A DNA stretch of 64,000 nucleotides from Promethearchaeota archaeon. Lineage in GTDB: Archaea; Asgardarchaeota; Lokiarchaeia; Sigyniarchaeales; SOKP01. The notes under the pieces were generated by a model, which was not told where the DNA came from, ran no database searches, and was given only the letters and a program-made list of their open reading frames with translations. This document shows positions 1-8,924 of this stretch, piece after piece (position 1 is the first letter of the stretch; the number at the start of each line of letters is the position of its first letter). The stretch lies in contig JAEOTA010000014.1 in NCBI GenBank assembly GCA_016840085.1, positions 1-64,000 of the forward strand, given 5' to 3'. The translations under genes and the position numbers were made by a program.

Positions 1-168
1 TAAAATTTCGGAAGGTTTTGCGGGCATTAAATAAAATAAGGATTTCACAAAGATAAATCTTTCTGTTGCTCTTGAATCGTCTAATCAATTTTGTCGGGTG
101 AGTATGGATTAACATTTAAGTTTTTTTAGAAATTATTACTAATTAACGCTTAAGGGTTCCTCTAGTAA

Positions 169-1482
169 TTAAAGGGCTTCAACCACAGTTGAAATACCCA
201 CACCAGCACCGCCACACATTAATTGCACACCGTATTTCTTATTGTTATTCTTCAAGTAGTGTACCATTTCTGTGAAATAAACCACTCCACTAGCCCCTAT
301 CGGATGTCCTATTGCGATTGCCCCGCCTGTAGGGTTTACTCGGGGATCATCAAATTCATATCCGAAATCCTTTGCAAATGCCAAACATGGGCTTGCAAAA
401 GCTTCATTAGGTTCGATTACATCCATATCATCTATTGTAAGATCAGCACGTCTTAAAGCTTTTCTCATGGCGGGAATTGGTGCCAAAAGCATGATAACAG
501 GCTCACCACCAGCAACTGCAGTTGATAGTATTCGAGCCATTGGTTTTAATCCAAGTTGATCTGCTTTCTCTCGCGACATTAACAATACTGCTGCTGCTGC
601 ATCAACTATCTGTGAAGAATTTCCGGCAGTTACTTTCCCGTGTTTTTCAGCGGACCTGAATACAGGTTTCAAACTACTTATCATCTCCCATCCTTTTTCT
701 GGGTTATCCAGATACACCTCACGTACAGTCTGATCTGTTGTTACTGTGACTTCTTCTACTTTCTGTTTTCCTGTTTTTTCATCTTTAATAGGATTCATTT
801 CTTCATCTGTATATCTCTTTAAATAAGTAACTGGAACCACTCGTTTGAAGTACTTTTCCTCATTACGCATTGCTTTAGTAGCCTTTTGATGGCTCCACAT
901 GCCAAAATGATCAAGTTCTTCTCTTGTAAAACTATATTTATCGTTTATCAACTCTGATGAAACACCTTGGGGAACCATTTTTCTCACCGGATCTTCCCTC
1001 ATTTTTTGTGAATAAATCACAGGATACTTTGGAATACGTCCAAAAATTTGCATGTCTGAACCCATTGCATAATGTGTCATTGATTCGACTCCTCCAGCAA
1101 TGCAAATATCACCGTCACCAACTTTTATCGCGTTAGCCACTGTATTGACGGCTTGAAGTCCTGCATTACAATATCTATTAACAGTTGCTCCTGCTATTTC
1201 TTCAGGTAATCCTGCCATTAATAATGCAAACCTTGCAATATTGCCACCTTGTTCTCCTATTTGTGATAAACATCCCACATGGCAATCTTCAATTTCTTTT
1301 GGATCGAAATCTGGACATATTTTTTTTGTTCTTTCAACAATCTGCTGTAACACTGTTATTAATAAGTCTTGCGCTGAGCATTCTCTAAAAGCACCTCCAA
1401 GTTTTTTCATTTGCGCTCTACTTGATTTCCCTACGGGTGTTCTAATAGCATCAATAACTACACATTCTCTTAATTCTTTCAT
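169..1482 (-). CDS. Acetyl-CoA acetyltransferase (thiolase family)
   Basis: Thiolase-fold enzyme of 437 residues that condenses two acyl-CoA units or cleaves 3-ketoacyl-CoA, in the cytosol. The nucleophilic cysteine lies in NRYCNAGLQ (Cys105), the catalytic histidine in GHPIGASG (His393), and the second active-site cysteine in CGGAGVG (Cys423), so all three catalytic elements are present. Length is slightly above the usual 390-430 residues. The ATG start is 6 bases after the stop of the nitronate-monooxygenase-like gene upstream, so the two are probably co-transcribed. With the 3-hydroxyacyl-CoA dehydrogenase at 7736 it suggests beta-oxidation-type or acetoacetyl-CoA chemistry. Direction (synthesis or degradation) and chain length cannot be read from sequence. 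Confidence 0.93.
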   Translation of the reverse strand: MKELRECVVIDAIRTPVGKSSRAQMKKLGGAFRECSAQDLLITVLQQIVERTKKICPDFDPKEIEDCHVGCLSQIGEQGGNIARFALLMAGLPEEIAGATVNRYCNAGLQAVNTVANAIKVGDGDICIAGGVESMTHYAMGSDMQIFGRIPKYPVIYSQKMREDPVRKMVPQGVSSELINDKYSFTREELDHFGMWSHQKATKAMRNEEKYFKRVVPVTYLKRYTDEEMNPIKDEKTGKQKVEEVTVTTDQTVREVYLDNPEKGWEMISSLKPVFRSAEKHGKVTAGNSSQIVDAAAAVLLMSREKADQLGLKPMARILSTAVAGGEPVIMLLAPIPAMRKALRRADLTIDDMDVIEPNEAFASPCLAFAKDFGYEFDDPRVNPTGGAIAIGHPIGASGVVYFTEMVHYLKNNNKKYGVQLMCGGAGVGISTVVEAL

Positions 1483-1488
1483 TTTTCA

Positions 1489-2583
1489 TCACTCTATTAT
1501 AATATTTTCTTCTTTTACTACTTTATTTGGTAGATTTAAAATTATTTCTTTTGCCTCAATCATAATACCTTGAATTAGGTCATGAACTGTTGGTATCGAG
1601 TGAATTCTTCCAGTAACAACTCCCGCGTTCATAAGACTTTCATTTTCATCTTCATCTACTAGTTTTCTAAAACCTCGTTCTTCTAATTTACGAATTTCAT
1701 CTGTTGAAGGACAATGTTTCCCACGATAAAGATCTGAAGCACCCTTAATAGTTTCATCCACAACCTTAAGAGAAGCAGGATTCATTAGAAATCTCATGGG
1801 GCCAAATATTCCCCTTCCAACAATTGTATCAAATTCAGTAGCCTTTACCAATTGTTCTTTCCACATTTGTTCAAAATCACCTTCTTGAGTTGCTATGAAT
1901 CGGGTACCCATTTGAATTCCAATAGCTCCTAAAGCGAGAGCAGCAGCTAATGATGCACCATCAGCAAAGCCTCCAGCACCTACTACAGGTTTATTAACCG
2001 TCCTAACTACTTCAGGAAGAAGAACCATGGATGATGTGTCTCTCCAAGCACAATGCGCTCCCCCTTCCCTTCCTGAAGCAATAACTATATCTACACCAGA
2101 TCTTTCAGCCCTTTTTGCCCCCCTCACATTTGGACAAACATGACACCATATTAATGTAGGCAATTCTTTCTTGATTTCAAGAAACGACCGTTTTGAACCC
2201 TTTTCCTTCGCATCTACAGCCCAAGGAAGCGGATCTCCAGCTGATGTGACAACAACCCTTAATTGTTTCTTTACTTCTGGTGTTTCTTCAAAAATCTCGA
2301 TAACAGCTTTCATGAATTGCCTTGAAACCATAAAAAATTCTTTAGCAACTGGTATATTGACACCAAATACAGCTTCTGGATAATCCTTGAGTTTCTCATA
2401 AACATACCTTATTGTTTGTTTGAGGACATTTTTGGGACTGCCACCAACTCCGAACTCAAACTTTCGATCTTCCTCAGGTATGAAATTCACATCCAGTCCT
2501 GCCATACCTATTGTTGAGATTAAACCCAATCCACCCTCTTTAGCCACAGCTATGCATAATTTAGTTGTGGCGTAAGGACCCAC
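1489..2583 (-). CDS. Nitronate monooxygenase / FabK-like flavoprotein, N-terminus interrupted
   Basis: FMN-dependent TIM-barrel protein of the nitronate monooxygenase (2-nitropropane dioxygenase) family. Supporting motifs are ASGREGGAHCAW, the VGAGGFADG phosphate-binding loop and GIQMGTRFIATQE. The longest uninterrupted frame opens with GTG at 2583 and begins directly at GPYATTK, so it lacks the first beta strand that normally carries the conserved PIIQ-A-G-M segment. That segment exists upstream in the same frame: an ATG at 2671-2673 encodes MIQTKFQEIIGTKYPIIQAG, followed by a short insertion containing TAA at 2593-2595. The gene is therefore either inactivated or starts late at GTG. It precedes the thiolase by 6 bases. 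A FabK-like enoyl reductase role is an alternative. Confidence 0.8.
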   Translation of the reverse strand: MGPYATTKLCIAVAKEGGLGLISTIGMAGLDVNFIPEEDRKFEFGVGGSPKNVLKQTIRYVYEKLKDYPEAVFGVNIPVAKEFFMVSRQFMKAVIEIFEETPEVKKQLRVVVTSAGDPLPWAVDAKEKGSKRSFLEIKKELPTLIWCHVCPNVRGAKRAERSGVDIVIASGREGGAHCAWRDTSSMVLLPEVVRTVNKPVVGAGGFADGASLAAALALGAIGIQMGTRFIATQEGDFEQMWKEQLVKATEFDTIVGRGIFGPMRFLMNPASLKVVDETIKGASDLYRGKHCPSTDEIRKLEERGFRKLVDEDENESLMNAGVVTGRIHSIPTVHDLIQGIMIEAKEIILNLPNKVVKEENIIIE

Positions 2584-2757
2584 TCCATAACCTTAAGTAA
2601 ATCTTAAGATTTTTCCGGCTTGAATAATTGGGTATTTGGTCCCGATAATTTCTTGGAATTTAGTTTGTATCATTTCAATTCGATTATTAATTTTTTTAAT
2701 TATCAATCTAAAATGTATTTTATATATTAAATTATATCGTTTCTAAATCAAGCTTCT

Positions 2758-3876
2758 TTATTTATTAAATCTGACTATATTGTTGGATTTATTTTGTATG
2801 ACTTTAACTCCCATTTCAGTAATTCTTTGCGAAAGTTCAGATATTTTCCACTTTTCATAACCTTTTACATATGTGGAGAAAGAATCTTGTAAAGGATCTT
2901 TCCATTTTGAGGGAATTTTCTTCGCACCAAGTTGAACACCCAATATTGTTCCAATATTGCCGCAATTACAATCTGTATCATATCCCATCATAGCAGCAAC
3001 ACAAATGGACTTTCCAAAAGGATCTTGCTTATCTTGGGCACCATATAAAAGAGATAATATAATTATTCCAATATTTGGTAATACATGTATTCCTCCTAGA
3101 CGAGTATTTAATAATATTCTTCTTTCTATTGGGAAAACTAAAGAAGAAATAAGCACTTTTTCTACCATCTCATCTATCCAAAATTCTCTTATTAAAATCT
3201 TCCTGGCAGCTCTAAAATCGTTTGGATTTTGTTCATATATTTTTATTCCTTTTTTAACCATCTGGGTATATAAACTTTCTTTTTCAGAAGGGAGATATTG
3301 AAGAGCACTATCAATATTATATCTAATATCCGATTCAAAGAACGCTTGCGATATTAAAACTGCGATGAAAACTTCTCCTTCAATACCTATTCTATCATGA
3401 GAGATTGAACCATCAATTTCAGCATAACTTTTAGCAAGATCTGAACAACCCGGGGTTATTAATTCCCATATATCTGCTCTCATCTGAGCACCTATGAAAT
3501 CATAATAAAAATTGTTTAAAATCCCTGATTTTGGAGGCATAATGCCTGCTTTAAGATTGTTTAGAGCAATTTTTTCAGCAGTAAAAACGTAATCCTCTCT
3601 ATTAAGGAGACTAACCCATTCTTGAGCAATTTGTTCTGCTGTTATTTCGATACCATATTTTTCTAAAGCAATTAATGCAATGATCTCATACATTTCATCA
3701 TCATTGACATGATTTAGATCTATTGGCTCGGGATAAACTGAAATATCACCATACTTCTCCTTAATATTTTCATAAGATCTTAATTCTACTGGAATTCCAA
3801 CAAAATCTCCCGCAACTCTCCCTATCCATGCTCCTAAAACTTTATTATAATATTCTTTATAACTTATTTCCATCAT
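2758..3876 (-). CDS. ADP-ribosylglycohydrolase (DraG) family protein
   Basis: A 372-residue protein of the ADP-ribosyl-glycohydrolase fold. The N-terminal GAWIGRVAGDFVGIPVE, the acidic NDDEMYE and the C-terminal GYDTDCNCGNIGTILG match the conserved segments that hold the two active-site magnesium ions in this family. The canonical GGDTDT is GYDTDC here, so the exact substrate (protein ADP-ribosyl-arginine, another ADP-ribose conjugate or a nucleoside) is uncertain. The frame can start at either of two adjacent ATGs (3874-3876 or 3871-3873). It is a separate transcription unit from the alkylsulfatase-like genes downstream, with about 100 bases between. No partner ADP-ribosyltransferase is visible nearby. 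Confidence 0.85.
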   Translation of the reverse strand: MMEISYKEYYNKVLGAWIGRVAGDFVGIPVELRSYENIKEKYGDISVYPEPIDLNHVNDDEMYEIIALIALEKYGIEITAEQIAQEWVSLLNREDYVFTAEKIALNNLKAGIMPPKSGILNNFYYDFIGAQMRADIWELITPGCSDLAKSYAEIDGSISHDRIGIEGEVFIAVLISQAFFESDIRYNIDSALQYLPSEKESLYTQMVKKGIKIYEQNPNDFRAARKILIREFWIDEMVEKVLISSLVFPIERRILLNTRLGGIHVLPNIGIIILSLLYGAQDKQDPFGKSICVAAMMGYDTDCNCGNIGTILGVQLGAKKIPSKWKDPLQDSFSTYVKGYEKWKISELSQRITEMGVKVIQNKSNNIVRFNK

Positions 3877-3979
3877 GACATTCTCATTTTTTTCTTTCTA
3901 TTCTTTATTGATGGATGAGTAAAAACTTATAGAATTAGTATATTTACAGTTTCTTAAAAAAGAAATCATATATAGTTCT

Positions 3980-5194
3980 TCATTCATCCTTTTTTGATTT
4001 TGAATTTATGAATTCCTTATCTTTATTTATGTAGTAAACCCATGCATTTCGAGACATTAAACAATAATCTTCAGCAGCTAGATTTTTTAACAGTTCAATA
4101 CGTAATTTCCGCGCTTCAATGATTTCTGAATCTGCTTGAATTAAGACATTTAAGACTTCTAATGCTAATTGTGCTTGATCTTGCTTTAAGAGTTCTTTTG
4201 CTCTATTTAAAATTTTATCAGAGTCTCCTATGAGATTGAAAATTTCACCCATGACCTCCTTTTCTGGTCTTGGTAAGAGATGAGCAGGATTATCATCAAA
4301 ATAGCCATGATACCAGCGATATACATTAAACGCGAAAAATTCTAGTCGGGAATAAGAAGGTCTTAAATAAGGGCTATCTTTGAGGTGATCAGGAATTTTT
4401 ACTTTATGAATCATTTCAGTAATATGCATTCCCTCATTAATGAAGTCTACCACTTGATCATGCAAATTTCGAATAACTTCGATATTTGCGTCTAAAGCTT
4501 CGCGTGCCTCTTCCCCTTTAAACATTACAGCTGCTCCATTGCAAAAAATATATTCTGGGTTTATCGTTCGAACTTCCTCCAATGCTTTAGCCCAATCTAA
4601 CGCAAAACGGGTCGGTTTCCATGGGTTACCTATATTTGGAAAAGTTCTGCCAACGATAAGATCTCCTATAAACGCAACATTTAATTCAGGTACATAGACC
4701 CAACAAACATCATCTGTCTCTGCTCTAGCGGTATGAAGTTCAAAGGTTTTATCTCCAAGTTTTATCGTCATATTTCCTAAGAAGGTTTTTGTAGGATACA
4801 CAAATTCCATCGGTATTACGACTTCAGGAATATTAAATTGAACTGCTGAGATGTGAGCTCGATGAGATGCAAGCATTTTATACCTATCTAATCGATCTGG
4901 TAAATATTTACTTGCAATAACCTCAGTTCCTTCATCCATAAATTCACTAGCACCCATAACATGATCCATATGTCCATGAGTGTAAATTATATACTTGATT
5001 TTGTCTTTAATTTGTTCCCTAGCTTTTTTTGCCGCACCACGGCTTATTAATGTATCAATAACTACAAACCCCTCAGTTGTATCAATCCATGCACATCCCG
5101 CAATTGGTAATATGGCAATATGAACGTCTTTTAGAGGATTTTTAAATTGAACCTTCTGTCCTCTTAAAACTTGAATACCTGACATAATTTTCAA
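3980..5194 (-). CDS. Alkylsulfatase-like metallo-beta-lactamase hydrolase (copy 1)
   Basis: A 404-residue protein with an N-terminal metallo-beta-lactamase domain: the zinc motif THGHMDH lies at residues 72-78 and further ligands in the AETDDVCW and FIGDLIVG regions. A following helical segment with YRWYHGYFDDNPAHLLP matches the dimerisation region of linear alkylsulfatases (SdsA1/Bds1 type). The C-terminus is shorter than in bacterial alkylsulfatases, and the sterol-carrier domain appears to be missing or reduced. It is very similar along its whole length to the next gene (5241-6440) in the same orientation, so the pair is a tandem duplication. Hydrolysis of sulfate esters is inferred from family membership only; other ester substrates are possible. 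Confidence 0.82.
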   Translation of the reverse strand: MKIMSGIQVLRGQKVQFKNPLKDVHIAILPIAGCAWIDTTEGFVVIDTLISRGAAKKAREQIKDKIKYIIYTHGHMDHVMGASEFMDEGTEVIASKYLPDRLDRYKMLASHRAHISAVQFNIPEVVIPMEFVYPTKTFLGNMTIKLGDKTFELHTARAETDDVCWVYVPELNVAFIGDLIVGRTFPNIGNPWKPTRFALDWAKALEEVRTINPEYIFCNGAAVMFKGEEAREALDANIEVIRNLHDQVVDFINEGMHITEMIHKVKIPDHLKDSPYLRPSYSRLEFFAFNVYRWYHGYFDDNPAHLLPRPEKEVMGEIFNLIGDSDKILNRAKELLKQDQAQLALEVLNVLIQADSEIIEARKLRIELLKNLAAEDYCLMSRNAWVYYINKDKEFINSKSKKDE

Positions 5195-5240
5195 CTACGA
5201 ATTTTTGCTTAGTTAATTTTTTTAATAATTTGTTTATTTA

Positions 5241-6440
5241 TTATTTTCGTGAATTTATGAATTCTTTGTCTTTGTCAATAAAATAAACCCAAGCATTACG
5301 AGACATTAGGCAATAATCTTCAGCAACCAAATTTTTTAACAGTTCAATACGTAATTTCCGCGCTTCAATATTTTCTGGATCTGCTTGAATTGGGACATCT
5401 AAGATTTCTAATGCAAGTTGGGCTTGATCTTGATCTGAGAGTTCTTTTGCTCTCTTTAAAATTATTTCAGAGTCTCCTATAAGCTTGTAAAGTTCCCCCA
5501 TGACCTCATTTTCTGGTCTTGGTAAGAGGTGGGCAGGATTATCATCAAAATAGCCATGATACCAGCGATATACGTTAAACACAAAAAATTCTGGTCTAGA
5601 ATATAATGGTCTTAAATAAGGGTTATTCGCAAGGTGATCTGGTAGTTTGATTTCATGAATCATTTCAGTAATATGTGTTCCTTTATTGATGTGTTCAACA
5701 ACCTGGTCATGAAGTGAATATATTGCTTCTATGTTATAATCTAAAATTTTGAGTGCTTTCTCTCCTTTATAATAATAACCCGCACCATTACAAAATACAT
5801 GCTCAGGATTGAGAGCCCTTACATCTTTTAAAGCTTTTGCCCAATCTAAAGCAAATCGAGTAGGCTTCCATGGATTACCAATATTTGGTAAACCCGCAAT
5901 GATAAGATCTCCTATAAACGCAGCCTTAAGTTCAGGAACATACACCCACACCGCATCATCGGTTTCTGCTCTTACACTATGAAGTTCAAAGGTTTTATCT
6001 CCAAGTTTAAGTGTCATATCTCCTAAAAAAGTTTTAGTGGGATACACAAATTCTGGGGTTCTAACAATTTCCGGAACATTAAATTGCACTGCTGTAATAT
6101 GTGCGCGATGAGGAGCAAGCATTTTATATTTATCTAACCGATCTGGTAAATATTTACTTGCTATAATTTCTGGATTATCTTTTAAGTATGCTGCTGCCCC
6201 TCCAACATGATCGCCGTGTCCGTGAGTATAAATAATATATTTAATCGTCCCTTTAATTCTTTTGAAGATTTCTTTTGCTACAGAAACTCTTGCTATTGTA
6301 TCTATAAGTACAACTCCATCAGTAGTTTCTACCCACGCACATCCTGCTATTGGTAACTTAGCGGTATAAACATCCTTCATAGGATTTGTAAAGCCGGCAT
6401 TAGGGGCTCCCAAAATTCGAGTACCTTTTATTTCATTCAT
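5241..6440 (-). CDS. Alkylsulfatase-like metallo-beta-lactamase hydrolase (copy 2)
   Basis: A 399-residue paralog of the neighbouring protein at 3980-5194. The zinc motif THGHGDH is at residues 72-78, and the FDDNPAHLLPRPE segment of the alkylsulfatase dimerisation region is conserved. Long stretches are nearly identical to copy 1 (for example PYLRP and NAWVYFIDKDKEF at the C-terminus), which points to a recent duplication. The gap between the copies is 46 bases, so they could share a transcript. Copy 2 is upstream in the direction of transcription. Differences cluster around the lid region after residue 180, so substrate range may differ. Cytosolic: no signal peptide is seen. Confidence 0.82.
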   Translation of the reverse strand: MNEIKGTRILGAPNAGFTNPMKDVYTAKLPIAGCAWVETTDGVVLIDTIARVSVAKEIFKRIKGTIKYIIYTHGHGDHVGGAAAYLKDNPEIIASKYLPDRLDKYKMLAPHRAHITAVQFNVPEIVRTPEFVYPTKTFLGDMTLKLGDKTFELHSVRAETDDAVWVYVPELKAAFIGDLIIAGLPNIGNPWKPTRFALDWAKALKDVRALNPEHVFCNGAGYYYKGEKALKILDYNIEAIYSLHDQVVEHINKGTHITEMIHEIKLPDHLANNPYLRPLYSRPEFFVFNVYRWYHGYFDDNPAHLLPRPENEVMGELYKLIGDSEIILKRAKELSDQDQAQLALEILDVPIQADPENIEARKLRIELLKNLVAEDYCLMSRNAWVYFIDKDKEFINSRK

Positions 6441-6497
6441 CTTTGATTCTCCTATTTAATTTTATAAATTGGAATTTTTAGTAATTAATATTAATTT

Positions 6498-7547
6498 CTA
6501 ATTGTTGAGATTTTTATTGATTTCTTCCCACACAGTTTCGACAGGTAAAGGTTGATAGGGTTTCATCTCAAATTGTTTCTTACTAAGCTCATAGATTACT
6601 CTATTATATGGAATTTCAATGTTTAACGAATCTGCTAATTTCACAAGATAACCTGTTAATGATTCAAGCTCAGATTGATTTTTCTGACGATGTATCATAT
6701 CTTGAGCCATGCTATTTAACCATGAATACTTAAGGTTTCGCCTAAAATTGTTTATTGCTGTCGCTTTATCAAGATTTCTACCCAATTCCATAACTTTCCA
6801 AGAAGGTAATCCTTTTAGTTCATATTCCTTATATCCCGCAGCTTTTATAACATCTACTCCTTCGAGATAGACATTCATAAAAATATTCCAAAGCAGGAAA
6901 ATTGAGTCATCGTCTCTAAGATCAGGACTAATTAAAGTGAAAGTTGAATTCGAAAGGTTTATAATCAATTTTGAATGAGCTGCATCTTGAAATTCTTTTG
7001 TCATTCTTGTTGGGATTCCAATATTAAGAATTTCAACAATTTTTTCAACAATTCCTAGATTCTTATTATTGGGGGTTCCAAGAGTTAAGTGTCCTTTACC
7101 TCTGGTTCCAAAGATTCCAGGTTTATCTCGCCAGCCTGACTGTACAACTACACAATAAACAATTTTCGTAAAATATTTTGGTAAGACTTTTTGATTCTCA
7201 AAACCATTTTGTAATCCTACGATAATTGGTTTATCTTCTAATTTCTTGGAAATATCCTTGGCAACTTCCTCTAAATCATAATTTTTAACAGTGATTACTA
7301 CAACATCAATATTAGTAAGCTCATTTAAGTCTTCGATGATTTTTACTGATATAGGTGCTGGATTATTATTTTCCCTTTCGTAAAGAATTAAACCGTTAGT
7401 TTTAAGCGCTATTGCATTTTCACCCCGAGCTAATAAGTATACATTTTCATTTTTTTGTGATAACCACCCTCCAAGAGTGGCACCTATTCCACCAATCCCA
7501 TAGAATACAATAGTTAAATCATCATTAATTTTCTCCACTAAATTCAA
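6498..7547 (-). CDS. Ketopantoate reductase family protein (PanE/ApbA-like)
   Basis: A 349-residue NAD(P)-binding protein. The N-terminal Rossmann motif is GIGGIGATLGG near residues 17-27, followed by the domain with VVITVKNYDLEEVA and GLQNGFENQKVLPKYF, which is typical of 2-dehydropantoate 2-reductases. The C-terminal helical domain (SKLIINLSNSTFTLI, then NSMAQDMIHRQKNQSELESLTGYLV) carries the lysine and the Ser/Glu positions used by the family. It is longer than Escherichia coli PanE (about 300 residues). Whether it makes pantoate for coenzyme A or reduces another 2-oxo acid cannot be decided, as no other pantothenate genes are nearby. It is transcribed divergently from the hydroxyacyl-CoA dehydrogenase gene. 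Confidence 0.8.
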   Translation of the reverse strand: MNLVEKINDDLTIVFYGIGGIGATLGGWLSQKNENVYLLARGENAIALKTNGLILYERENNNPAPISVKIIEDLNELTNIDVVVITVKNYDLEEVAKDISKKLEDKPIIVGLQNGFENQKVLPKYFTKIVYCVVVQSGWRDKPGIFGTRGKGHLTLGTPNNKNLGIVEKIVEILNIGIPTRMTKEFQDAAHSKLIINLSNSTFTLISPDLRDDDSIFLLWNIFMNVYLEGVDVIKAAGYKEYELKGLPSWKVMELGRNLDKATAINNFRRNLKYSWLNSMAQDMIHRQKNQSELESLTGYLVKLADSLNIEIPYNRVIYELSKKQFEMKPYQPLPVETVWEEINKNLNN

Positions 7548-7735
7548 CTCGTTTAGGAAATTATATTCTTATCTCGTAATTGCTTAAAATTAGCTCGAAA
7601 ACTATAATAATATTTCTTAATCAAAACATAAAAAAATTTTCGATTTATAAAATGAGCAAATTAATATTTTTTTTCAATTTTTCTAATATTAATTTAAATT
7701 AAAATAATTAATTAGTAAGAGAGTCTAAAAATAAT

Positions 7736-8902
7736 ATGGTAAATGTTAAAAATATTGTAGTAATCGGTGTTGGCTTAATGGGAAATGGAATTGCCCAAAT
7801 CTCATTAATGGCAGGATACAATACAACTCTTGTCGATATTTATCAAGGAATCATTGATAAAGCTGTAGCTAGCATTGAAGGTGGATTGAATAAACTTGAA
7901 TCCAAAGGAGTATTAAATGCAGCAGAAAATATGGCACGAATGAAAACAAGTTTAGATTTATCTTCTGCTGTAAAAGATGCTGATTTGATTATAGAAGCTG
8001 TAGTAGAAGATATGGATGTGAAGAAAAAGATCTTTAAAACTTGTGATGAAAATGCTCCACCTCATGCTGTAATCGCTTCAAACACATCAACGATGTCTAT
8101 AACTGAAATGGCAACTGCTACAAATAGACCAGATAAATGTATTGGTATGCATTTTTTCAATCCAGCACCTTTAATGAGGTTAATAGAAGTTATTGCCGGT
8201 GAAAAATCTTCTGATGAATCAATGGAAATTGGTGTGAAAGTTAGTGAAAGTTTACCGTGCCTTAGAGGAGATAGATACATTGCGAAAGTCTTGAAAGATC
8301 GTCCAGGATTTATAATAAACAGGCTAAATGCTCCAGGATCAATTTATTCTAGTTATCTCCTTGATCAATGCCTCGAGAAAGGAATTCCCTTTGAATCATT
8401 AGACGCGGATTATGGGAGTGGTGGACCTATGTCCCCCCTAGTTTTATCTGATTACACTGGCATTGATACAGGATATCATGTGCGAAATTATTATGCTGAA
8501 ACATTACATGAAGATTTCAGACCAGGAAAAGTTATCACAAAAATGTTTAAAGAAGGAAAATGGGGTAGAAAAACTGGACAAGGATTCTATGATTGGTCCA
8601 AAGGAAGGCCACAACCAGATTTCTCTAAAATCCAAAAAGCTGGATTGGCAGACCTTAGAATTGGTCTTGCTATACGTCTAAATGAAGGATGTAGGATATT
8701 AGAAGAAGGTATTGCTTCCGGTTGGAAAGTTATTGATGATGCGAATATGGCTGGTATGAACTTCCCAGGACCCTTTGAATATGGAATTAAAAATTGGCAA
8801 GGACTCGTTAAAGTATTAGAAGAATTCGCTGAAAAAATTGGTAGTGAATATCTTAAACCATGTGAATTGTTTAAGAGCGGGAAATTTGTAGATATGAAAT
8901 AA
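7736..8902 (+). CDS. 3-hydroxyacyl-CoA dehydrogenase
   Basis: A 388-residue NAD-dependent dehydrogenase that interconverts 3-hydroxyacyl-CoA and 3-ketoacyl-CoA. The N-terminal Rossmann motif is GVGLMGNGIAQ. The family signature follows: IASNTSTMSITEMA, then GMHFFNPAPLMRLIEV with the catalytic histidine, then DRPGFIINRL. Two C-terminal helical modules (GWGRKTGQGFYDW, and a second module to the end) resemble the tandem domains of archaeal enzymes, which explains a length above the bacterial ~280. The ATG at 7736 has an AT-rich promoter-like upstream region. It pairs functionally with the thiolase at 169-1482, although the two are not in one operon. Confidence 0.9.
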   Translation: MVNVKNIVVIGVGLMGNGIAQISLMAGYNTTLVDIYQGIIDKAVASIEGGLNKLESKGVLNAAENMARMKTSLDLSSAVKDADLIIEAVVEDMDVKKKIFKTCDENAPPHAVIASNTSTMSITEMATATNRPDKCIGMHFFNPAPLMRLIEVIAGEKSSDESMEIGVKVSESLPCLRGDRYIAKVLKDRPGFIINRLNAPGSIYSSYLLDQCLEKGIPFESLDADYGSGGPMSPLVLSDYTGIDTGYHVRNYYAETLHEDFRPGKVITKMFKEGKWGRKTGQGFYDWSKGRPQPDFSKIQKAGLADLRIGLAIRLNEGCRILEEGIASGWKVIDDANMAGMNFPGPFEYGIKNWQGLVKVLEEFAEKIGSEYLKPCELFKSGKFVDMK

Positions 8903-8924
8903 TACTTTTTTATTTTATTTATTT

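Noticed and set aside
1..168. A gene or RNA in the left edge
   Set aside because: Only AT-rich 3' flank of the thiolase gene is visible; no frame or structure was supported.
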